In this document: one piece after another, positions 1-6,042 of the stretch | How positions within the stretch are numbered: position 1 is the stretch's first letter | Layout of the letters: each line of letters begins with the position of its first letter | DNA from: a virus | Virus record (IMG/VR): IMGVR_UViG_3300005441_000020 | Location: 1 to 34,283 of that record | Strand: one strand, 5' to 3' | DNA length: 34,283 nt | Notes under the pieces: model-generated | What the model was told of the DNA's origin: nothing | Databases searched by the model: none | Seen by the model: the letters and a program-made list of their open reading frames with translations, nothing else | Made by a program: the position numbers and the translations under genes

Positions 1-562
1 TCGCAGCGGCCCTCGCAGCGGCCCCCGCAGCGGCCCCCGCAGCGGCCCCCGCAGCGGCCCCCGCAGCGTCCCCCGCAGCGGCCCACGCAGCGTCCACCGC
101 AGCGTCCCACGCAGCGGCCAGCGGCTGATCAGCCGCTGCCACGCTGGCTTTATCCGTCAACGGCGTTAATGCGCGGAGCGCGTCCGCGTGCGGCTTCAGA
201 GCGGGCGTCAGATCCAGCCATGCCGGTGCCTGCACGCGCGCCAGCCAGTCGAAGGCGAGATAAGACCGCTGCAATTCCACGGCTGGCGTCGACTTCGACC
301 CGACTAGCAGCGGCAGCAACGGCTTCAGTAGCGCGGTGCGATGCGCGTCATCACGGATCGCATCGTTCCAACTCCGCATGAAGGCGCCGATCACAGGACA
401 GGCACACTGCGGCTGATCAGAGTGGGGCTCGCCCGCCAGCCACGCCACAGCCTCCATCGCGCACACGGCCGACTCGCGGGTCTCATGTCCACCGGCTTTG
501 AGCACGATGCCGTCCAGCCCGATCAACGGCAACGTCTTCGGTAGTCCAGTCGTCATAGCCAT
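1..562 (-). CDS. Partial conserved phage protein with C-terminal Ala-rich tandem repeat (runs off left edge)
   Basis: The reading frame is open from ATG 562 to the window edge, so the C-terminus is missing. The start has a good GGAGG eight bases upstream; a second ATG at 556 is possible. The first ~165 residues look globular, with motifs such as ESAVCAMEAVAWLAGEPH, CACPVIGAFMRSWND and SYLAFDWLARVQAPAWL. The end turns into four-residue repeats of the AAxA/AAxD type (AAWD, AAVD, AAWA, AAGD, AAGA). From memory this resembles a family of uncharacterised phage and actinobacterial proteins that share the ESxVCxxEAVAWxAGEPH motif and end in long (R)DAAWAAA-type repeats. Function is unknown. It is the last visible gene of the leftward early operon, one base after the stop of the preceding Cys-rich gene. 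Confidence 0.75.
   Translation of the reverse strand, partial: MAMTTGLPKTLPLIGLDGIVLKAGGHETRESAVCAMEAVAWLAGEPHSDQPQCACPVIGAFMRSWNDAIRDDAHRTALLKPLLPLLVGSKSTPAVELQRSYLAFDWLARVQAPAWLDLTPALKPHADALRALTPLTDKASVAAADQPLAAAWDAAVDAAWAAAGDAAGAAAGAAAGAAAGAAARAAA
2..121. repeat. Ten tandem 12-bp units (consensus CGCAGCGGCCCC)
   Basis: Ten consecutive 12-base units start at 2, 14, 26, 38, 50, 62, 74, 86, 98 and 110. They differ mostly at the G/T of position 8 and in the last four bases. Read on the minus strand each unit encodes four residues of the Ala-rich tail of the gene ending here. The leftmost units are nearly identical and the units further in are more diverged. The array touches the window edge, so the contig may have broken in it. 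Confidence 0.95.
119..138. repeat. Perfect 20-bp palindrome CAGCGGCTGATCAGCCGCTG
   Basis: All ten base pairs match around a central TGATCA. It sits inside the Ala-repeat gene, immediately before the tandem array in plus-strand order. It encodes ordinary residues in the gene's frame, so it may simply be a coincidence of Ala/Asp/Gln codons; as RNA it would form a strong hairpin. Confidence 0.8.
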
Positions 563-736
563 CTACTCGCCCTCCCCGATCGGCACGACGAGACGCAGGT
601 CCGGTTTGGGTTGAGACTTCGGCGTCAATGCGGGATGCTGATGCTTCCGATCCGCGCAGGCGCAGAACTCGTACGTGGTCCGACAGAACCCGTTGCATTC
701 CGCATGGCGATTCGTCGCACAGAAGCCGCAGATCAT
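563..736 (-). CDS. 57-residue Cys-rich protein, possible zinc-binding
   Basis: A short gene whose ATG overlaps the stop of the upstream NinB-like gene (ATGA) and whose TAG lies directly before the next ATG. It has six Cys in the first 27 residues (CxxC at 3-6, then 14, 18, 25 and 27) plus His at 11, followed by a Pro/Lys-rich tail. The pattern suggests a small zinc-binding or otherwise metal-stabilised fold. Coupling on both sides and the non-random Cys content support a real gene. No function can be assigned. Confidence 0.65.
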   Translation of the reverse strand: MICGFCATNRHAECNGFCRTTYEFCACADRKHQHPALTPKSQPKPDLRLVVPIGEGE

Positions 737-1146
737 GCCGCCACCTCGCCAGGATCGGGGATGTAGATGTCCATCTCGGCGCCGAGTCGCTGCGCTCGCT
801 CGATCAGGTCGTTGAACTGCTTCACGTTGAGGTCCGACGTATGCCCAGGCACGGTGTGGACTTCGCCTGTCGTCATGTCGGTCACTTCGCGCGGAATAAG
901 CCGGAGAGCCAGCACGTCTTTCATATCCTCGAACTCGTATCCGCAGTGCTCAGCGAACAACGGAATCACGACCCCGTGCCAAAATCGGTTCTGTGCGCTC
1001 GACCGCTTGCGCCGCGTAACTTCGATCCGAACAGTGACGTGGCCGTCAGGGAACCGGCGCATGGCCTCCTCGAACAAGCGCCGTCCCGTCATCTGGAGCT
1101 TGCCCTTCTCGATCACGCCGCCTGTTTCGTAGAACTCCTGCTTCAT
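733..1146 (-). CDS. NinB-like / recombination-associated phage protein
   Basis: 137 residues, overlapping the exonuclease gene upstream by four bases (ATGA). After a basic segment (VTRRKRSSAQNRFWHG, about residues 43-58) come an acidic helical segment (FAEHCGYEFEDMKDVLALRLIP) and a C-terminal block (HTSDLNVKQFNDLIERAQRLGAE, then DIYIPDP). The SxxQNRFxHG...LNxxQFxxLIERxQ pattern is typical of small phage proteins encoded next to recombination nucleases and often compared with lambda NinB, an ssDNA-binding recombination mediator. The NinB link rests on pattern and context, not on a computed alignment. A role in the annealing/exonuclease recombination pathway is inferred. Confidence 0.6.
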   Translation of the reverse strand: MKQEFYETGGVIEKGKLQMTGRRLFEEAMRRFPDGHVTVRIEVTRRKRSSAQNRFWHGVVIPLFAEHCGYEFEDMKDVLALRLIPREVTDMTTGEVHTVPGHTSDLNVKQFNDLIERAQRLGAEMDIYIPDPGEVAA

Positions 1147-1787
1147 GCCACAGCCTCAGTCGGCACGAGTTGGGCCACCGCCTCAACTTCCTTCTCCACT
1201 TCGGACAGGAAGGCACGGACCATGATTTCGTAGCTGGCGATCTGCGCCTCGTCCCGCGGCACGCGGATACAGAGCACCTGAAGCGCCGCCGGGAACCGAT
1301 CATCGAAGCTCACGAAGTCGCACCACTGCGCCCCAGTGATCCACAGGGAATGCACGATCTGATAGAGGTATTCCTTCGGGACTGTCCGCGAGCGCAGATA
1401 CGACAGGTGCGTCGAGGACTTCGGGCACTTCAACTCCAGCACGCCTTCGTAGCCGTTGACTTCCCCGTCAGGTGAACATCCAGCCGCGATGGTGTCGTGC
1501 GTCACAAACCCGACCGGATTCGCCAGTCGGCCCGTCAGCGCCTCGTACGCCGCGAACGCATCCGACTCCTTGTCGATGCCACGCTGCATCGCCGCGTTGA
1601 TGTAGGTGTCTTCCTGGGACTGCCCTGTCAGCCGCTCGCACACGAGCTGCATCCGCAAGTCTCGCCGTGCTGCCGCTTCGCCTGTCTTGATCGTCGCCAT
1701 CATGTCGGCGGCGCGCGAGGCCGTGAGCTTGCCGAGACGGAGGGCGTACCACTCCGGGGACCGTTGGGCGATGTCGTGAACCTTCAC
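1143..1787 (-). CDS. YqaJ-family (lambda exonuclease-like) recombinase nuclease
   Basis: 214 residues, the usual size for this PD-(D/E)XK family, which resects dsDNA ends 5'-to-3' to give ssDNA for an annealing partner. Signature blocks are in order: QRSPEWYALRLGKLTAS (8-24), an MQRGIDKESDAFAAYE helix (68-83) with the conserved Glu, SPDG (105-108, metal-binding Asp), LELK (117-120, the catalytic ExK) and YLYQIVHSLWITG (140-152) with the family's conserved Gln. The start overlaps the stop of the ERF annealing gene by four bases, so nuclease and annealing protein are translationally coupled, as in lambda Red/RecET-type pairs. All catalytic residues appear intact. Confidence 0.93.
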   Translation of the reverse strand: MKVHDIAQRSPEWYALRLGKLTASRAADMMATIKTGEAAARRDLRMQLVCERLTGQSQEDTYINAAMQRGIDKESDAFAAYEALTGRLANPVGFVTHDTIAAGCSPDGEVNGYEGVLELKCPKSSTHLSYLRSRTVPKEYLYQIVHSLWITGAQWCDFVSFDDRFPAALQVLCIRVPRDEAQIASYEIMVRAFLSEVEKEVEAVAQLVPTEAVA

Positions 1788-2557
1788 GACTGCACCGCCG
1801 CAGCGCGTGCCTTCAGCTTACCGATCGCGCCCTTGTTCGTCTTTGTCAGGTGGTTTCGGTATTCCGGCTTGGAGGCTTCCCACGCCTTGACCAGGGCATC
1901 GCGGCCGTTGTCGGCCACGGCTTCGAGCTCGACCAGCCAGTCGTCAAAACCGCGCGGTGCGACAGGTTCTGGCGCCGTCCGCGCCGCTCGGTTCCCGTCG
2001 TCATCGTCTTCCCCAACCGCGACGTTGAAGATCATCTTCAGTAGGTAGCGCATGCCGTAGGACATGGCCGACCCGACGGCGTGCGTCTTCGTCATCACGT
2101 CGCCGCCCTTGGCCCCTTTGCCGTCTGCCGGCATGTCGGCCTTGTAGACCTTGCCGTGGCCGCCCAGGTGCGTCACGTCGCACAGGACGCGCACATAATC
2201 GGCCTGTGGCGCGTCTCCGGTGTTAAACGACAGCGCGAATCCGTGCTTCGTGTAGATCGGCCGCAGTTCCCGATCGAGCGCTTCGTACGAGGCGTAGCGG
2301 CTGCGCGTCTGCGGGTTCTCGGCGTCGGCGGCAACCGGCCGCATCTCGCGCTGAGCCTCCGACATCGCGGCATTGAACGCCGTCTCAGCCTTCCGTGCTT
2401 CACCGCGTTCCCACAGCGCCATCAGCCGTTCGATCTTCTCGACGGAGGCGTTCGGGTCGCGCGCCAGCCGCTCGAACAGCGCAACGGAGTCAGTAGCCGG
2501 CGCCTCCAAGGTCTGCGGCTCGACTCGCTCAAGCAAGGTCGGTTCTCCGGTCTTCAT
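1784..2557 (-). CDS. ERF-family single-strand annealing protein
   Basis: 257 residues from ATG 2557, which overlaps the upstream stop (ATGA); a longer in-frame extension upstream is rejected because it would cover the preceding gene. ERF proteins anneal complementary ssDNA during phage recombination and genome circularisation. Visible features are an N-terminal helical region (FERLARDPNASVEKIERLMALWE, in 29-50), the ERF core (YASYEALDRELRPIYTKHGFALSF, 88-111), the signature SAMSYGMRYLLKMIFNV (163-179), an acidic run EDDDD (183-187) and a basic Lys/Ala C-terminus. It is coupled to the YqaJ nuclease downstream, forming a two-component recombination system. Confidence 0.9.
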   Translation of the reverse strand: MKTGEPTLLERVEPQTLEAPATDSVALFERLARDPNASVEKIERLMALWERGEARKAETAFNAAMSEAQREMRPVAADAENPQTRSRYASYEALDRELRPIYTKHGFALSFNTGDAPQADYVRVLCDVTHLGGHGKVYKADMPADGKGAKGGDVMTKTHAVGSAMSYGMRYLLKMIFNVAVGEDDDDGNRAARTAPEPVAPRGFDDWLVELEAVADNGRDALVKAWEASKPEYRNHLTKTNKGAIGKLKARAAAVQS

Positions 2558-2847
2558 GCGGCCCCTTTCGCGTCGTATTTCTGCGCCAATTCCCTGAGCA
2601 CGTTTCGCGCCTCGACCGCTTGCCGCTGCGCTTCTTCGCTCGTGAAGGTGTAGAGCGACCAGCCGTGTGAGTCGTACTGCGTGGCCCTGAGCCACGTCCC
2701 CGGCTTGTAGACTTCCATCACGCGCCCGTCTTCGGCGGTGATCGTCAACTCGCCTCTCGTGAACTCGTCCACCGTCGCCCGCGTGAACGAGGACGATCCG
2801 AACGGCAGACGCTCGACGACGACACAGGGCGGCAGGTTGCGAGCCAT
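2554..2847 (-). CDS. Hypothetical early phage protein (97 aa)
   Basis: The ATG directly follows the upstream stop (TAG then ATG) and the TGA overlaps the ERF start. The N-terminal two thirds looks like beta strands (TRGELTITAEDGRVMEVYKPGTW). The C-terminal third is a helix of mixed charge (EEAQRQAVEARNVLRELAQKY, 71-91). No family recognised. Its place next to the annealing protein suggests an accessory early function, but this is inference. Confidence 0.75.
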   Translation of the reverse strand: MARNLPPCVVVERLPFGSSSFTRATVDEFTRGELTITAEDGRVMEVYKPGTWLRATQYDSHGWSLYTFTSEEAQRQAVEARNVLRELAQKYDAKGAA

Positions 2848-3204
2848 CTACAGCGTCCTCGTCAAGACCAGCACGGCTTGCACGTAATCGCGGGCCATCT
2901 GATCCAACTTAAATGGATAGCGTCCTTCCGCTTTCTCGAGCGCCGCTCGGGCGAGTTCCCCAAGCGGCGCATCGGTGTCCTTGAAATGCTCGGCCACCTT
3001 CCGCGCGACTTCGACCAGATCCAATAGGCCGGGTCGATCCTGCGCCAGCGCCAGAAACGCTTCCAAGCGTTCACGGATCGCGTCGACCGCATGCGCGCGG
3101 GCTTGCGATCGTTGCCGCTCGAACTGCTGCAGCGCATGGGCGCGGTGGATCTGCATACACTCCTGTAAGCGCTCGATCCGATCGGTTTGTTGGGCGATGT
3201 CCAT
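2848..3204 (-). CDS. Hypothetical helical protein (118 aa)
   Basis: Start placed at ATG 3204, which overlaps the TGA of the small upstream gene (TGATG); a start 33 bases further upstream would run into that gene. The N-terminal half is highly charged and probably coiled coil (TDRIERLQECMQIHRAHALQQFERQRSQ). The rest is helical with Glu/Lys pairs. No domain recognised. It is part of the leftward early operon. Confidence 0.7.
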   Translation of the reverse strand: MDIAQQTDRIERLQECMQIHRAHALQQFERQRSQARAHAVDAIRERLEAFLALAQDRPGLLDLVEVARKVAEHFKDTDAPLGELARAALEKAEGRYPFKLDQMARDYVQAVLVLTRTL

Positions 3205-3299
3205 CACGCCACCATCCGCAATCGAGCCCAGAGGCAAAAGGCGATCAACTCCGCTTCCGTCTCGACACGATAGGTCCGCGATCCGATTTGGATGTTCAT
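3204..3299 (-). CDS. 31-residue small protein
   Basis: Below usual annotation thresholds, but it has a good ribosome site (GAGG five bases before ATG 3299), starts 12 bases after the upstream stop, and its stop is coupled to the next start (TGATG). The sequence begins MNIQIGSRTYRVETEAEL and ends in a basic helix. Short phage peptides of this type (a beta hairpin followed by a helix) are common in early operons. Function unknown. Confidence 0.55.
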   Translation of the reverse strand: MNIQIGSRTYRVETEAELIAFCLWARLRMVA

Positions 3300-3310
3300 G
3301 GCGTCCTCGC

Positions 3311-3571
3311 TTACGGATTAGGGAAACAGACCCAGAACCATTCGAGCCACCACGGGTCGCATCCGGCGCACGAGGGGCAGATCACCGCGTACGTGCCGCG
3401 CGCCAGGATGAACGCGAAGAACACCGCGAGGATCAGCCGGCGCCCGGTCTGATGCTTCCACGCCTGCATGATCCAGCTCGCGATCGGTGTCATCCCGACC
3501 GCGGCGACGATCAGCGCCGCCCAGATCCACGAACTCACCGCCGACTGCGTTACGAACAGCACTGCGACCAT
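3311..3571 (-). CDS. Small integral membrane protein (86 aa)
   Basis: Start at ATG 3571, coupled to the preceding stop (TGATG). Two clear hydrophobic segments lie at about residues 13-34 (SSWIWAALIVAAVGMTPIAS) and 46-64 (LILAVFFAFILARGTYAVI), separated by a short basic loop (WKHQTGRR). A Cys/Trp-rich tail follows (CPSCAGCDPWWLEWFW). It is probably an inner-membrane protein with both termini on the same side. The CxxC in the tail is unusual. Its position in the early operon argues against a holin; host takeover or exclusion is possible but not shown. Confidence 0.7.
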   Translation of the reverse strand: MVAVLFVTQSAVSSWIWAALIVAAVGMTPIASWIMQAWKHQTGRRLILAVFFAFILARGTYAVICPSCAGCDPWWLEWFWVCFPNP

Positions 3572-3897
3572 CACGCACTCCTTTGTTGATCGGTCGTTGA
3601 CCGAAGATCCGCCTTGACCTGTTGCACCACGCGCACCGTCAGCAACTTCTCCGCGCGCATCTCGTGCAGTTCGTTGTCCGCGAAGGCCGCGATGAACTTG
3701 CTCCAGAACGGCGCCACGATCCGCCACGGCAACCGCGTCAGCTTGTGCAGATCCAGCGGTGCATCACCTTTCACCGCGCGGCACAGGTGCCCGAGGTCGC
3801 AGTCCATCAGGATCGCGGCTTCCTTCAACTGCATGTCCTGCTCGCGCAAGACCGCGCGAAAGATTGAGCCGGGATCGACGGCCATCACGAACATCAT
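3571..3897 (-). CDS. Putative helix-turn-helix early regulator (108 aa)
   Basis: The ATG at 3897 has GGAGG five bases upstream and overlaps the stop of the HNH gene (ATGA). Residues ~12-52 read like an XRE-type fold with a helix, turn and recognition helix (FRAVLREQDMQLKEAAILM, then DLGHLCRAVKGDAPLDLHKL). The pattern LKEAA...LS/GHLxRAxKG...LDLxKL is that of Cro/CI-type DNA-binding domains. The second half is helical and charged. It would be the third such domain in this end of the genome. DNA binding is inferred from pattern only. Confidence 0.6.
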   Translation of the reverse strand: MMFVMAVDPGSIFRAVLREQDMQLKEAAILMDCDLGHLCRAVKGDAPLDLHKLTRLPWRIVAPFWSKFIAAFADNELHEMRAEKLLTVRVVQQVKADLRSTTDQQRSA

Positions 3898-4274
3898 GCG
3901 AACCTCCGCGCAACCGAATTGCCTAGCGTCCGAATCTTGGCGGGCGTACCGTCCAGACGATGCCCGGTGTCACGCCACGCGGAGTGACGGCCCTTCTGGA
4001 CCGAATCCTGAACGTTCTGCTTTTGGGTGCCGAGCTGCAGATGGTCGACCCGGACGCAGCGCGGGTTATCGCAGGCGTGCATCACAACCAGCCCTTCAGG
4101 GACCGGCCCATGCGCGAGTTCCCACGCGGCGTGGTGAGCAGGAATCAGTTGACGCGACGGAGCATCGCGCTTAATCTGACCGTAGCCGCCGACACCGATA
4201 CGGCAGCCCTGAATCTCCCAGCAGCCTTCAGGGTCCGCCGACTTCACGGTTCGAGCCGCCAGCCGCTCAGCCAT
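3894..4274 (-). CDS. HNH endonuclease (zinc-finger HNH_3 type)
   Basis: 126 residues from ATG 4274. It matches the phage/intron HNH family: an N-terminal substrate-recognition part (DPEGCWEIQG...GYGQIK), then the HNH core HHAAWELAHG...VVMHACDNPRCVRVDHLQLGTQKQN. The CDNPxCVxxxHL pattern supplies the metal-binding His/Asn and the paired Cys. The C-terminus (GHRLDGTPAKIRTLG) resembles a short DNA-contact segment of homing nucleases. No strong Shine-Dalgarno is seen. An upstream in-frame GTG at 4334 would add 20 Arg-rich residues and is less likely. It may be a free-standing homing-type endonuclease or a genuine early function. Confidence 0.85.
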   Translation of the reverse strand: MAERLAARTVKSADPEGCWEIQGCRIGVGGYGQIKRDAPSRQLIPAHHAAWELAHGPVPEGLVVMHACDNPRCVRVDHLQLGTQKQNVQDSVQKGRHSAWRDTGHRLDGTPAKIRTLGNSVARRFA

Positions 4275-4320
4275 CGAGAACGACCGATGGCGACCGCCGC
4301 GCAACCCAGCACGCGGCGCC

Positions 4321-4407
4321 CTAGAGCGAGACACTTGACACCATGTCCCACACTACTGAGTCAAATAGTGTACTGTTATGTAAACCTGACGGTGCAGTAC
4401 TTGCCAT
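4321..4407 (-). CDS. Possible 28-residue leader-type ORF
   Basis: An ATG-TAG frame fills most of the gap between the leftward regulator and the HNH gene. It has only a poor purine stretch (GAAGA) upstream and a Ser/Thr-rich product with no recognisable feature. It is listed because the 86-bp gap otherwise holds only an inverted repeat. It could equally be an untranslated leader. Confidence 0.2.
   Translation of the reverse strand: MASTAPSGLHNSTLFDSVVWDMVSSVSL
4370..4400. repeat. Inverted repeat GTACTG...CAGTAC downstream of the leftward regulator
   Basis: Six-base arms at 4370-4375 and 4395-4400 flank 19 bases. It lies between the leftward regulator and the rest of the early operon, where an attenuator, antitermination site or operator would be expected. 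The arms are short and no U-run follows, so it is not a convincing terminator. Confidence 0.3.
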
Positions 4408-4420
4408 TGTGTCTTCGCTC

Positions 4421-4684
4421 TCAGGAACGGCGGCGGCCAGTCGATGCCGCGACAGGCTGGGACGATTTGTCCACCGCACTTGGCAACCAGGCACGGTGTG
4501 AGATACCCGTGATGGCCTCGATAGTGTCCGCATTGGCAAGTCCCGGCGACCGATCGCCGCGTACGAGCTTCGAGATGAACGTCTCATCCCAGCCGAAGAG
4601 TTCGGCCGCATCACGCGATTTTCGGTCGGAGTTTGGAAAACGCCGGTCCAGCCAGTCCTTGAATTGTTCGTGCCCCGGTTTCAT
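4421..4684 (-). CDS. XRE/Cro-like helix-turn-helix regulator (87 aa), leaderless
   Basis: ATG 4684 lies eight bases after a TATACT -10 element, so the transcript starts at or within about two bases of the ATG (leaderless). The longer upstream frame would begin upstream of the promoter and is rejected. Residues ~5-57 form a helix-turn-helix domain: a first helix (FKDWLDRRF), then KSRDAAELFGWDETFISKLVRGDRSPG with the turn between AAELFGW and ETFISKLV, then the closing helix NADTIEAITG. Small size and first position in the leftward early operon fit a Cro-type or early repressor. It diverges from the other regulator at 4795. Which of the two is the maintenance repressor cannot be told from sequence. 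Confidence 0.82.
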   Translation of the reverse strand: MKPGHEQFKDWLDRRFPNSDRKSRDAAELFGWDETFISKLVRGDRSPGLANADTIEAITGISHRAWLPSAVDKSSQPVAASTGRRRS

Positions 4685-4692
4685 TACTGCGT

Positions 4693-4720
4693 AGTATAGG
4701 CATTCGGGACAAAATGTCAA
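4693..4720 (-). promoter_or_regulatory. Strong sigma70-type promoter for the leftward early operon
   Basis: On the minus strand TTGACA (4720-4715) and TATACT (4698-4693) are separated by 16 bases: a perfect -35 and a one-mismatch -10. The expected transcription start (about 4684-4686) coincides with the ATG of the leftward regulator, so no ribosome site is present. It is the best promoter match I found in the window. Confidence 0.85.
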
Positions 4721-4773
4721 GCGTGGCGCCTCCGGAAACGGCTCCGAAGTTGGACAATGCGCCAACCTCTTAC

Positions 4774-4791
4774 GTGGTAAACACTTACCAC
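4774..4791. promoter_or_regulatory. Operator-like perfect palindrome GTGGTAAACACTTACCAC
   Basis: Seven-base arms (GTGGTAA and TTACCAC) match perfectly around a four-base spacer ACAC. It sits three bases before the ATG of the rightward regulator at 4795, where a bound protein would block transcription start or early elongation. Size and symmetry fit an XRE-type dimer site. I saw no second perfect copy; a partial match (GTAAAC) occurs at 4379-4384. I could not identify a convincing promoter for the rightward gene nearby. Confidence 0.65.
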
Positions 4792-4794
4792 CCC

Positions 4795-5220
4795 ATGAAA
4801 GCCAACCTCCTGCTGAAGACCAACATCGACGCGCTGCTCCGCGCTCGAGGTCAGACACGGAAGGATCTGGCGATGTGGTGTCGGCGCACCGAAAGCTGGA
4901 TCTCGAAAGCCTTCCGCGATCCCAACCGCAGCATCCCGCTCCGCTACTTCGACCGCATCGCGGACTTCTTCGGGCTGGCGACCTATCAACTGTTCCAGCC
5001 GGGGATCACGCCCTACACGGAACGCCGGAGCGGGAAGGAACGGCGCAGCGGCATCGATCGGCGTCTGAGCCACATCGACCGGATCCGGTCCATGATGCGA
5101 ACAGATCCCTATCGCGCCGCGGTTGAAGCCGTCAACGAAGCTGAGCGGATCGAAACCGAGCGGCGCACACGCGCACAGGATCCGAAAGAGACACGATCTC
5201 CACGACGGAAGGGCCGGTGA
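4795..5220 (+). CDS. XRE-family transcriptional regulator (141 aa)
   Basis: Start at ATG 4795, just after the palindromic operator; an in-frame ATG 81 bases upstream would overlap the operator and part of the divergent promoter and is less likely. No Shine-Dalgarno is visible, so this message may also be nearly leaderless. Residues ~5-62 are an XRE-type DNA-binding domain: NIDALLRARGQTRKDLAMW, then ESWISKAFRDPNRSIPLRYFDRIADFFG. The C-terminal ~70 residues are strongly basic/charged (ERRSGKERRSGIDRRL, later ERRTRAQDPKETRSPRRKG), with no peptidase motif. SOS-type self-cleavage is therefore not expected. Divergent from the leaderless regulator; together they look like a genetic switch. Confidence 0.82.
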   Translation: MKANLLLKTNIDALLRARGQTRKDLAMWCRRTESWISKAFRDPNRSIPLRYFDRIADFFGLATYQLFQPGITPYTERRSGKERRSGIDRRLSHIDRIRSMMRTDPYRAAVEAVNEAERIETERRTRAQDPKETRSPRRKGR

Positions 5221-5292
5221 TGGGACTTTCGTCTTGCGCCGTACCGGGCAACGTTGTAAAAGGGCACAGACTACTTCGTAAGGATGCTCTCT

Positions 5293-5496
5293 ATGCGGTG
5301 TCCTGTCGTGCAGTTCTCAGCAGGCAAGGCGGCGGCGATTCGGCGACCGACCCGGCCAGCGGCAGCGACCCGCGACGATCTCACCCAACTCGTCGACGGG
5401 CTGCAAGTCCTGGCGCTCACCCGACCGATCGCGCTCGTCGTCATCAAAAGACTGGTCCTCGGACTCCTGACGGATTCGTCCACTCCAGGCGCGTAA
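5293..5496 (+). CDS. Small hypothetical protein (67 aa)
   Basis: ATG 5293 has AAGGA eight bases upstream; the in-frame ATG at 5284 overlaps that site and is less likely. The N-terminal third is basic and disordered-looking. The second half is a strong amphipathic/hydrophobic helix pair (DDLTQLVDGLQVLALTRPIALVVIKRLVLGLLTD). No family recognised. It follows the rightward regulator by 72 bases in which I see no gene. Confidence 0.55.
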   Translation: MRCPVVQFSAGKAAAIRRPTRPAAATRDDLTQLVDGLQVLALTRPIALVVIKRLVLGLLTDSSTPGA

Positions 5497-5545
5497 CCTC
5501 CGCGACGATCCGGCGGTCCAAGTGCTCACGAAAGGACGGAACCTG

Positions 5546-5761
5546 ATGATCGTCCTGTGGACAGCGGAATCGACCGCATGGTTCGTGGCGGTGGTAGCGG
5601 GCAGCGTGCTGGTAGCACGCCGGGTGATCGTCGGTCCTCAGATCGACTGGCCGGCCCCGCGGTGGATGGTCGTCGGGCTCCTGGGGGCGGCGCTCGCGGG
5701 CTACGTATACGTCACCATTGCGGGCTACGTCGATCAGATGGCGGATCTGCTCACGCGATGA
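5546..5761 (+). CDS. Small membrane protein (71 aa)
   Basis: Start chosen at ATG 5546, preceded by AAAGGACGGA; a GTG at 5522 would add eight residues. Two hydrophobic segments are seen: about residues 8-27 (STAWFVAVVAGSVLVARRVI) and 42-63 (VVGLLGAALAGYVYVTIAGYV). Coupled to the next gene by ATGA. Function unknown; see the finding on the rightward membrane genes. Confidence 0.65.
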   Translation: MIVLWTAESTAWFVAVVAGSVLVARRVIVGPQIDWPAPRWMVVGLLGAALAGYVYVTIAGYVDQMADLLTR

Positions 5762-6042
5762 TGGCGCTCCTCGTGCTCGGCGCGTTCGTGCTGATGCCCG
5801 TTCTCGCGGTCAAGGGCGTCTGGTATCGCGGCGCCTACGGGGCCGTCGCGGTGCTGTCGGTGATCCTGGCGTTCGTCGTGGCATCCCCGTGGCCGACGGG
5901 TCAGTACGCTACCGCCGAAGCGGAGATGATCGCGCAGTACATGAACCGATCGCGTGGGGACGTCGGGCTGATGTTCATCGCTTTAGCGGTGGGCGCGGTG
6001 CTCGGGGCGATGCTGTATCGACAGCCTACGCCTCCACTCTGA
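5758..6042 (+). CDS. Small multi-pass membrane protein (94 aa)
   Basis: ATG 5758 overlaps the upstream stop (ATGA). Three hydrophobic segments: about 3-19 (ALLVLGAFVLMPVLAV), 27-43 (GAVAVLSVILAFVVASP) and 73-89 (GLMFIALAVGAVLGAML), with a soluble loop of ~30 residues between the second and third. Its 3' end overlaps the convergent minus-strand zinc-ribbon gene by 17 bases, so the early-right and late-left transcripts meet here with no obvious terminator. Confidence 0.7.
   Translation: MMALLVLGAFVLMPVLAVKGVWYRGAYGAVAVLSVILAFVVASPWPTGQYATAEAEMIAQYMNRSRGDVGLMFIALAVGAVLGAMLYRQPTPPL

Noticed and set aside
2-121. CRISPR-like array at the left edge
   Set aside because: The 12-bp units are contiguous without spacers and encode an in-frame Ala repeat, so this is a protein-coding tandem repeat.
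628-1233. 201-residue plus-strand frame opposite the NinB-like gene
   Set aside because: It overlaps the antisense of three coupled genes and has no recognisable motif or ribosome site.
5217-5546. 109-residue plus-strand frame overlapping the small gene at 5293
   Set aside because: Starts in the right place (GTGATG overlap) but its product is Arg/Pro/Ser-rich low-complexity sequence; the 5293 frame has a ribosome site and a regular helical product.
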